Assembly: GCA_950295325.1 (NCBI GenBank)
Contig: OX485806.1
Coordinates: forward strand, 36,892,001-36,956,000
Direction: 5' to 3'
DNA: 64,000 nt
Origin: Polytrichum commune
Taxonomy: Eukaryota; Streptophyta; Polytrichopsida; Polytrichales; Polytrichaceae
The notes beneath the pieces were generated by a model, which worked only from the letters and a program-made list of their open reading frames with translations, made no database searches and was not told where the DNA came from. The position numbers and the translations under genes were made by a program. How positions within the stretch are numbered: position 1 is the stretch's first letter; each line of letters begins with the position of its first letter. This document shows, in pieces, positions 56,030 through 64,000 of this stretch.

Positions 56030-56230
56030 CACAACTCACAAGCTTTCTGAAACTCTCAAGCTCTCAAGCTTTTTGCAACACTCAACCTCTCAAGCTTTCT
56101 AAAACTCTAAACCTCTCAAGCTTTCCAAAACTCTAAACCTCTCAAGCTTTCCAAAACTCTCAACCTTCTCAAGATTTCTACAAATATCAACCTCTCAAGC
56201 GATCCTACTCTCAAGTTTCTGACAATGCGC
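56030..56230. repeat. CTCTCAAGCTTTC(C/T)NAAA degenerate tandem repeat
   Basis: Units of about 25 bp such as CCTCTCAAGCTTTCCAAAAC recur five or more times. Copy 1 has a looser relative at 36760-36890. Confidence 0.8.
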
Positions 56231-56264
56231 GCCAAGAATAAACATAAAATGCGGCTATACAAAT

Positions 56265-56500
56265 GGCCAGGGCTTCGCCACACCTAAGCTCTCCCCTCCT
56301 CCTCTGCTCCAAATGACAAATGAGGAGAGGAAGAGGCGCGGGGAGGTAGCCGGCACCGCTAGGGTTTCCTGGCGGCTGCCACGTGGCTGACAGCCACTGG
56401 CCAGGGCTGGGATGGGGGAGGGGATGGGGATGCGGATGGGGATGGGGATGGGGATGGATGGGAGGGGAATGGGGATAGGGAGGGATGAGGGTTTACGAAT
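56265..56500 (-). promoter_or_regulatory. Putative leader/promoter of the multidomain gene, copy 2
   Basis: A GC-rich island with AAACCCTAG on the minus strand, a G-box core (GCCACGTGGC at about 56377), and upstream GGGGAT repeats. It is equivalent to 36895-37215 in copy 1. Assigned by position and motif only. Confidence 0.4.
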
Positions 56501-56639
56501 TAAGAAATACGAAATGGTGGGAGCTTAGTTCGGGGACATGAATTTTACATTCCGTATCCCCTGAATACCTCTACAGTTGGATTCCTTGTAAACATATTTT
56601 AGAAAAGTATGTTCAGTTAATTTGTACAACACAATGCAT

Positions 56640-56870
56640 GTCATTTAGTAGGTTTTCGATGAAGAATCCACCCCAATGTGTGTATGGTGTTTTGCAAAAT
56701 AGAGTTTTCATGAACCACACATCCTTAAAGTTGTTCAATGGTTCCTCAGACAAATTTTACATACATAAAGGACGCATTTTGAATTGTGGAGAGGGGCTAT
56801 CAGATTCTCCTCAAGAGGTGGGGGAAAATTCATTTTTCAATACGATGTCATTAATTTCATGAGGTGTTAG
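56640..56870. repeat. ~230-bp block repeated at 57728-57955 and in copy 1 at 37610-37830
   Basis: Shared order: CGATGAA(G/A)AATCCACC or equivalent, GTGTGTATGGTGTTTT, TTCAATGGTTCCT, then AAGAGGTGGGGGAAAATTCA. Copy 2 has two versions flanking the Harbinger-like MITE region, and copy 1 has one. Confidence 0.7.
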
Positions 56871-56935
56871 CTTGACCCACCCTTAATATGATATTTAGTA
56901 TTAGATACTCTAAATACGAACGCATAGTACACTAA

Positions 56936-57462
56936 GGGCCTGTTTAGACTTGGGGCCAAGGCCATTGTGAACGAAGGCCAATATGCCCCATGTGGCATGC
57001 AAATGGGCCCCAAAGGCCATTAATAAGAAAGTAACCTAACTCCATTCATTGCTTTCATGTGTAAACCTATTTAGGTGGGGTTGGGGCCATTTGGAGGTTG
57101 CAATTATGAGAGGGTTATGAGAGGTTCCAACGTACTCATGAACTATTCTATGGATAATAATTAAAGTATAATAAATTTAGAATTTCTCCCCTCCTACTCA
57201 ATGCTCAAAGAATAAACTACTATAAGCGAATAAAAGCTCTAACAATGGCCTCAACAAGAGGGAAAAAGTCCACAATGTTGGGAGCTCTCTTTTCCAAGGC
57301 TTGAGGCCATTGTCATGATGAATAAAATAATTTATTTGTGATTGGCCCCAACTCATGGTGTAAACTTGAAGAGGAAAATCCTAGCCTTTCTACCAATGAG
57401 AGGCGTGGATTTCTTTCACCCCAACCCATTTTTGAGCCTTGACTCCAAGTCTAAACCCGTCC
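56936..57462. mobile_element. PIF/Harbinger-like MITE (527 bp) with TAA TSD
   Basis: The left end GGGCCTGTTTAGACTTGGGG and the inverted right end GGACGGGTTTAGACTTGGAG are matched over about 30 bp. The flanks are TAA on both sides (56933-56935, 57463-57465). The GGGCCTGTTT start and three-base TAA target are typical of Tourist/Harbinger MITEs. It has no coding capacity and is absent from copy 1. Confidence 0.9.
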
Positions 57463-57727
57463 TAAGTATCACTAACGATCTAAACCCTAAGCCCGCAAAC
57501 CACATATTAGACAACTTTCACAAACCATATACACTAACCCCAAACCCCAAACCCTAACCCTACATCTTTTTATCTTACCAACCCTTTTTAGGAGGTCAAG
57601 TCATTTAATTAGTTGTCGACTTGAACTAACAAACGAATACTAGTGCCATCAACTTTAAATTTCACCAATGATCAATTGCATTTAAACTTATAGTTCATAA
57701 TATGGTCCGATGTTTGGCGAGCCTCAA

Positions 57728-57955
57728 GTGTAGGGGGTGGATTCAAATGAAAAATCCACCCGCAAGCATGTGTATATGGTGTTTTAAAATATAATTTTTT
57801 CATGGACAATATGTCTTTCAAGGTGTTCAATGGTTCCTTAAAAAAAATTATTGGATAAAGGACTCAATTTCATATTGTGGCGAGCCTGCGCTATCCTAAA
57901 CCTTTACAAAAGGTGGAGGAAATTCTATTTCTCATAGGACGTCAAACACATGATA
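57728..57955. repeat. Second version of the ~230-bp block
   Basis: GTGTATATGGTGTTTTAAAA, GTTCAATGGTTCCTTAAAA and AAAGGTGGAGGAAATTCTAT follow the order of 56640-56870. Confidence 0.7.
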
Positions 57956-58644
57956 TTAATAATTGTAAGTGTGACTTCACGTAGGCATGGTTTCAATTCT
58001 TATCATTATCGTATGCACCGTTCCAAAGTGATTTATCATTTCCAATCATGCCATTTTAATTCATTATTTTCAAACCTAGTGTTACATTTGAATGAAGACC
58101 TTACCTACATATATTGGGTATGATTACTTCAAAATGTCCTCAATTTACCTAGTACAAACCATTATGGATTAAGCGACTTTTTATTGGTATTCATGCAGTT
58201 GGTGACCATATTACGGGCATTTTTTTTATGTGAATCATATGATACCTACAATTTTAGGGGCTTCCACAACATGTTTTTAGCTACTCTTACCTCATTGTGT
58301 GTGTGAATATGTATTACCCTAAACCCTTCATCACTTTATTAGGTATAATCAATCGTCAATTAACTTGGACTTCACACCTTAGTTGCAAATCATTTAAATT
58401 CAATGTTAACCATAAACCTATATAGACATTATAAATCTAATATTATATATATGTGTATATATAATATAATATAATATAATATACAATATGAAATTCATAT
58501 ATACATATAAATATAGACATATATTCACATGAGACCTTGGTGACAATTAAGGTGTGCGACCGATTGACATATTTACAATATGTTGCGTGCATGCAAGACA
58601 TGTTCCATACATAATGCTATTTATTTATTCCGCATGGATGGAAT

Positions 58645-58895
58645 GGCATATTGTTAGGTCAAAGTAGGCGGCGGGAATCCGCTTTTTAAATAGCATCCAA
58701 GGGATTTTGAACCATCAGGGGGGAGGTACTTAAAGCTCTTCCCCCCACATCAGAGCTCTTTTCTGCGGCACAACCAAGTGTGCGCTCCACAGACCTGACT
58801 GGAACGAGCACAAACCATTTTCTTGTGCGCCCACCCTATACCTCCCAGGTACACAATAGGTTGCACATACCCGCATATACCGCCGCAAATACCGG
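58645..58895 (+). promoter_or_regulatory. Conserved block upstream of the transposase, copy 2
   Basis: Closely matches 39040-39278 of copy 1 while the surrounding AT-rich centre diverges, which suggests functional constraint. Assigned as promoter and leader by position. Confidence 0.5.
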
Positions 58896-60440
58896 ACTTT
58901 TACGAACGCACGTTCGTAAAGATGATTTGGTAGCGACATGTGATGCGAGTGGTTTAGACATGTAGTTTAGACGAGTGGTATAGACGAGTGGTTCAGACAT
59001 GTGATGCGAGTGGTTTACGAACGTGCGTTCGTAAGTAGAGCATTAGACATACCCAGCGTAGATTTACTTACAGGTAGTCACAGGCACAAAATGTTCAATT
59101 ATATACGAACGTGCGTTCGTATATATTTCCTTCCAGATACAGGTACACGTAAGTTGTTGTGATGCGAGTGGTTTACGAACGTGCGTTCGTAAGTAGAGCA
59201 TTGGACATACTCAGCGTAGATTTACTTACAGGTAGTCATAGGCATGAAAATGTTCAATTATATACGAACGTGCGTTCGTATATATTTCCTTCCAGATACA
59301 GGCGCACGTAAGTTGTTGTGATGCGAGTGGTTTACGAACGTGCGTTTGTAAGTAGAGCATTGGACATACTCAGCGTAGATTTACTTACAGGTAGTCATAG
59401 GCATGAAAATGTTCAATTATATACGAACGTGCGTTCGTATATATTTCCTTCCAGATACAGGTGCACGTAAGTTGTTGTGATGCGAGTGGTTTACGAACGT
59501 GCGTTCGTAAGTAGAGCATTGGACATACTCAGCGTAGATTTACTTACAGGTAGTCATAGGCATGAAAATGTTCAATTATATACGAACGTGCGTTCGTATA
59601 TATTTCCTTCCAGATACAGGCGCACGTAAGTTGTTGTGATGCGAGTGGTTTACGAACGTGCGTTCGTAAGTAGAGCATTCGATAATACTCCACGTTGACC
59701 TACTTATAGGTAGTCGTGGACGCTAAAATGTTCAATGATATACGAACGTGCGTTCGTTTATTTTCCTCCTAACCCTCAAAGACACCTACGCTCCCGTGAC
59801 TCTGTTATGTCCAACTGAACATATGATGGTCTGGTATTCACGAACGTGCGTTCATAAATATCAATTGATATTATTTTGCAATTATACAGAAACATCCGTT
59901 CATTTATGCATATGCCTCCTACTACTACGCTATAAATGTTTCTTCTGATGGGTCAACATTTTTACAAACACGGTTAGGGCTAGAACACATGATTGATCGT
60001 TCGTATGCATACGCCCATATGTTTCGGCCAGGACTTACGAACGATCGTTCGTATACATATACCCTTGAGTTTAGGCTCTACCTTGGGTTCGGTCGTTCCT
60101 AGATACACACCCGTCAAAGACATGCCCTTCAATTACGATGCTTGTTGCATGTGGATAATGATGCAAGTGCATTTTAGGTGCTCCTGAGCAATGCACGTTG
60201 CTTATCCCTTTTACAATTCATTGTTTGTTGGGTTGATGTTCTCGTCCGCGCGTTCGTGAATATATGTGCGTATGCTCTCCTTTGTTGGTTGGCAACACTT
60301 CCCATGCTTTATTAGCAAATCGACCCAAAACCCTTCACGGTTAATATGTACCACAATTGCATGCCGTTGTCCATTGGTGTGTGACTCCCACGTAGTATTT
60401 GCTTGTCATGGCGTTGTTTTCGAACGCACGTTCGTCTTCA
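58896..60440. repeat. Palindrome array 5' of the transposase gene, copy 2
   Basis: About sixteen palindromes between 58901 and 60433, including the ~159-bp tandem array. Most have the ACGAACGTGCGTTCGT core; two at about 60000 and 60040 carry GATC centres. Confidence 0.9.
59013..59765. repeat. ~159-bp tandem array, two palindromes per unit
   Basis: GTTTACGAACGTGCGTTCGT starts at 59013, 59171, 59330, 59489 and 59648. Each unit also holds a second palindrome in ATATACGAACGTGCG context about 90 bp on, and the phrases GTAGAGCATT(G/A)GACATAC and TTCCTTCCAGATACAGG. About 4.7 units are present. Confidence 0.95.
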
Positions 60441-60578
60441 TATGTGAGGTCCCCCAACGGTGCCGCGAGAGTTGTTTGTGTTTTTTTAGCCATATATCTA
60501 CACAGCTCTCGTTTTCGCTTTTGTGTGCATTGCGGTGCTTCTTGTTTTGGTCATTGATTAGTGGTTTGCTTAGGTTGG

Positions 60579-62055
60579 ATGGCGCTGCCCGTGGCATATA
60601 GTTCATTGGAGTTGTCCACAATTTCTTCCTCCTTCAATGGTGAGTGTGAACTTTCTTCCCCTTCGGCGGGTTGTAATGGTCTGCCAAACGTGATGGGGGA
60701 GTTTGTGGATACATCCTCCCATGAATCTTTAGAAGTGCACGAACAATCTCTACATTCCAGGGATGACCACAATGACATTCCGTTGTGTGCCGGTTTCGGG
60801 AGGGAGCAATGGGTTGGCCTTGATGTCGTCCTACTCAACGACATTGGTGTCCCTGTGGCAGATGGCATATGTAGAAACTCTGATCCCCGTGATTGTGTGG
60901 ATGCCAACCCCCTTGGTCCGAACGATGTTGGTGTGTGCATCTTGAATTCATTGCTTCCGCTTGAGGTCCCGGTGACATGGAGATTTTCCTTGCGTCGATG
61001 GCCTTTTTGTCGGGTTCTCCATGACGGAGTGAGCTTGTTGGACCATGAGCGGCGCCATAAGCAAACACAATTAGCTTTGTTGGCCAAAATACGTCCTCGC
61101 AAAGGCCTACGCAAATATGATTCGAACCGTGTGCCTCGAGAAGATAAGGAGCGTCGACGGGATCGCATATTGGGAGACGAATCTATCCGTCTTGTGTCCG
61201 CCAAAGACTGTTGCTATCGGAAATGTTGCCAGTTTTTCCCACGGGAGAAAATTAAGTCCCTACGTCAAGAGATGTGGCTGGCCGATTTCCGTATGAGATC
61301 GGCAAATAAACTCGAGGTCCATAGAAATGTGCACATTGACACCCATGGGCATAAGGTGGTCACACTTGAGAATGTGGATGTGTGTTGTACCGCGTGGTAT
61401 ACCATCCATGCCGTGTCAAAGGCTGACTTTTATAGGTTTCAAAAGTATTCATCGTTGGGTCGCCGCTCACGATTTCATGGAAATTCGGGCACAAAGAAAC
61501 CTCGGGAGGCTACACTCCAAGCCTCCGCGACACTCTCCACCATCATAGTCTCATTGGCCGATGCAATGCCCCACAAGACGAGGACATTGTCGTCAGGGGA
61601 GAAAGTTGTACAAATGGTGTTGCCCACAGGTACAAAATGGAAGAACATATTAACGGACATTAACGAAGTGGGTCGCATAGCGGGATGTGGTCCCATTTCT
61701 TTGTTCAAGTTGAGTGTAATTAAAAACCAACAGTTTGCTGAATACATTTTGAAGAGACCTGGGGACAAGTTCGCTAGGTGTACGACGTGTGAAAAATACA
61801 AAGGTCTTCGAGACGCCCACCCCATAGGCACCGAATCCCACTCCAGACACCAAGCAAAATATATTGAACATGTCAACAACCAAGAGGCTCACCGTCAAGA
61901 TTACTACAAGAACCGTGCTCTATCCATAATGAGGCCTACAGAGGTTCTAACAATCATCCATGACAAAATGGACCACGCCAAGACCGCATGCCCTTGTTAT
62001 GCACGGAAAATAAAGGCCACGGATGGACTCTTCAAGTTGCCCGTAGCTGTCACAG
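60579..62055 (+). CDS. DUF7869-like transposase, copy 2, exon 1
   Basis: The ATG at 60579 lies just after a TTGCTTAG acceptor-like site and aligns with the copy 1 start. The exon is open for 1477 nt and ends GTCACAG/GTTTGT within a Gly codon. It encodes residues 1-493: an acidic N-terminus, a basic region (KIRPRKGLRKYDSNR, KDKERRRDR), cysteine-rich CCYRKCCQFFPREK at about 211-224, VDVCCTAWYTIHAVSKADFY at about 267-285, CTTCEKYK at 401-408, and DKMDHAKTACP at about 462-472 with the probable first catalytic Asp. Exon 1 plus exon 2 give 998 residues with no break, so this copy could make a full-length protein. Confidence 0.87.
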
Positions 62056-62194
62056 GTTTGTAGGAAATCACAAATATGTGTTCAAATTCTATCCAATTTT
62101 ACTAGATGTGTTTGCGTTAGGTTTCAACTTCACACATCCGTTTAGGGTTGTTGTTGTTATTGTTGTCATTCATGGATCGTTTGTTTTTTCCCAG

Positions 62195-63714
62195 GGATGA
62201 TTGCCCACGGACATGGAGACGTTAAGTATGCCCATTATGGTCTGGATTTTTACCCTGGCGATGCTAACCACACGGTGGGATCATTTGCAAAACTCTTGCG
62301 CGATTTTGAAAAGCCACCGGTACATTCATCACGTGCATTGTTTGATGGTTGTGGAACGACACCCCTTTACGAAGCACTGCTTGCGGGGAAAGAGGTTTGT
62401 ATGTTGTCATTGCCGGAGCCACCCGGAGAACCTCTTTGTGCGAAACCTTTGCCTCCAACTCTCCACGTTCAACTTGATAATTGTGCGAAGGACAACAAAT
62501 GTCGATATGTATTTTGTTTTTGGTCCTTGCTTGTGGCGAAAGGAATCTTCAAGGAGGTGTTTGTGTCTTTCTTGATGGTGGGACACACACACGATGACAT
62601 TGATGCGTCTTTCGGACGGTGGAGCATGAAGTTGCATGAAGAAGATTTTCCAACCATACCACTTCTTATGAAATCGTATATGGATTTGGATCATATGCCG
62701 GTAATTCCGCACATGATTGAGGAAGTACCAGATTTCAAGGCCTTCATCAAGCCATACATGTTGAAGGGAGGGGACCGTTTGGTGGGACATACCAAAGCAC
62801 AACAATTCCGATTCTTTATAAGGGATGATGGTCTCCCGGCCATGCAATTTAAGCTTTTGTGCACATCTCCTAATTGGGGCCCGGATGATGGTATACTCGT
62901 ATGGCGTCAAGACAATGATGGGAAATGTTTGCTCCCGGATGGGGATCCAAAGCCTTGCAAACCCGACCCCATGAGGAATGGGCCGGAAATCATCAAAGGC
63001 ATATCCGGATTCATTGAATATTGGAAAGAGTTGTGTGAGGAGGACATCACTAGACGTGTTAGAGATACTCATGAACCTTTGATTGCGTATTGGGATCGCA
63101 TTCGCTCGGCCCTAATGACACTTGGTGGCGACACCCGTACAACTTTAACACAAGGATTTTGGCCACAAAGCCGTTTAACGGTTGTCGAGTCCGACACCAT
63201 GTTTTTTAGCAATGGAGACGTTCGTGAAGAGTTCGCAATGGACGAGCATTACGTTGGCCCTGCCCGAGATCGACCGGCACCGTCGTTTCGTGTAGGTGTT
63301 GATTGCCATGAAGGTTATTTGGTCCTCGTACGAGCAGGGGATGAGGAGCATCCCAAGCCAATTTGGTTGGTGAAAGCATTGTCTTCACCCAATTTTGTTC
63401 GAACTAGCCCCAACTTTCGTCAAATTGAGGTGGAATATTGTCGTCCAAGCACTAAAGACCAAAACGTGCTACGCACTTATTTAGGTTGGGACACCAAAAA
63501 GAATTTTAAGTGGACAGTGGACTCAGCGTACACACCGGTTTGGATAAACACAGATACTATACTTTGTGCTTGGAAGCCGCGCAAAGGTTCCAAAACAGAA
63601 ACAATGACCATCCCCCAAAAACATATAGATTTTGCCAAAGACAACTTGGCACGTATTGCAGCTGCGGTGAATGACGCCGAGAATGGATATGAAGCGGAAG
63701 ATGGAGATGTGTAA
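62195..63714 (+). CDS. DUF7869-like transposase, copy 2, exon 2 (catalytic core)
   Basis: It begins after the acceptor TTTTTTCCCAG. The intron 62056-62194 has no palindrome. The core motifs are MIAHGHGDVKYAHYGLD (from about residue 494), LHVQLDNCAKDNKCRY (Asp at about 587) and VGHTHDDIDASFGRWS (about 621-636). These resemble the D...DN...HTHxDID pattern of DUF7869 proteins, which I take to be DDE-type transposases. The C-terminal 370 residues are conserved with copy 1 but unassigned. The frame is open to a TAA at 63712. Confidence 0.87.
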
Positions 63715-64000
63715 ACATAACATATTAGGTGGGAGTTAATGGCGAAAAACATGGGCGCTTAGTAGACTTGGTTTTTATTAGACTTAGTGGACTTGTCACA
63801 CTCCATTGTTGTATACGTTTGGGATGTGCCATCCAAATTCATAAGAGCCTTACTTATGGGATGCGCACCCCAAATTCTATAATGACATAAACCAATTGTT
63901 TTTTCAGAGTTGATTGTTATTTTCCACAAAGAGCTCACGTTTTCATTTTAATTGAAATTCTCTATTTTTAGTAATAAGAATATGCTTTACGTGCGAAATT
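63715..64000. other. 3' flank of the transposase within giant copy 2
   Basis: It aligns with 44405-44690 of copy 1 (TACGTTTGGGATGTGCCAT, TAATGACATAA, TATTTTTAGTAAT). The right terminal repeat is expected beyond the window. Confidence 0.7.

Larger units (their letters stand above)
47572..64000. mobile_element. Giant TIR transposon, copy 2 (right end outside the window)
   Basis: The left end repeats copy 1's 25-bp terminus exactly, and homology then follows the whole of copy 1 in the same order and orientation. At the window edge (TATTTTTAGTAATAAGAATA) it aligns with copy 1 about 150 bp before its right end, so only the last ~150 bp should be missing. Both genes look intact here. Differences from copy 1 are no solo LTR, an extra Harbinger-like MITE (56936-57462), a duplicated ~230-bp block, and expanded palindrome arrays. 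Confidence 0.92.

Noticed and set aside
58896-60440. CRISPR-like regular repeats
   Set aside because: The repeats are palindromes with related, not unique, spacers in a eukaryotic transposon; there is no cas gene or leader.

Overview
This looks like land-plant nuclear DNA, dense in transposons and poor in genes. The evidence is a single-domain AP2/ERF gene on the minus strand (9674-10891), CCCTAAA telomere-type motifs, telo-box-like AAACCCTAG motifs, GT-AG introns, and a MITE and solo-LTR fauna with clear target-site duplications (TSDs). The lineage cannot be fixed from the sequence alone.

The dominant content is two same-orientation copies of one very large DNA transposon. Copy 1 is complete (28464-44797, 16.3 kb, 22/25-bp terminal inverted repeats). 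Copy 2 starts at 47572 with the same left end and runs off the window roughly 100 bp before its expected right end. Each copy carries two divergent genes. The plus-strand gene has two exons and encodes a ~1000-aa protein of the DUF7869-like type, a probable DDE-type transposase. The minus-strand reading frames, which look like separate ORFs, are bounded by splice sites conserved in both copies and all in phase 0. They are best read as one gene for a ~1.9-kaa multidomain protein: a ParB-like DGQHS domain, a decayed N6/N4 DNA-methyltransferase-like region, an acidic coiled-coil region, an FCP1/NIF-like HAD domain whose second catalytic Asp is Asn, and a Ser/Pro-rich tail.

The element's hallmark is a 16-bp palindrome, ACGAACGNNCGTTCGT, usually extended by TTT/AAA. 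It occurs more than 60 times across the two copies. It sits as a pair, one near each end, in two introns of the minus-strand gene in both copies, and several times in a third. It also lies in frame at two matching points of one exon, and in dense arrays upstream of both genes. In copy 2 it is amplified into 42-bp and ~159-bp tandem repeats. A third, badly decayed copy of the minus-strand gene (12.47-15.46 kb, plus strand) keeps the exon order, a splice donor, and CpG-decayed remains of the palindromes in the same intron.

Smaller elements fill much of the rest. They include a Tigger/pogo-type element with TA TSDs (22644-23987), a 1.4-kb hAT-like element with an 8-bp TSD built around a C-rich satellite (45625-47071), three related hAT-like elements (6336-7670, 18236-18645, 19618-20115), a Harbinger-like MITE (56936-57462), and two solo LTRs with 5-bp TSDs (13817-14767, and 41514-42485 inside the copy 1 transposase exon). 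A relic DDE transposase lies at 24545-25230. Possible exons of an unidentified host gene on the minus strand occur at 26.2-27.15 kb and 45.1-47.57 kb, either side of giant copy 1. The remaining stretches (notably 0-3.3, 15.5-18.2, 20.1-22.6 and 27.2-28.4 kb) show nothing recognisable.
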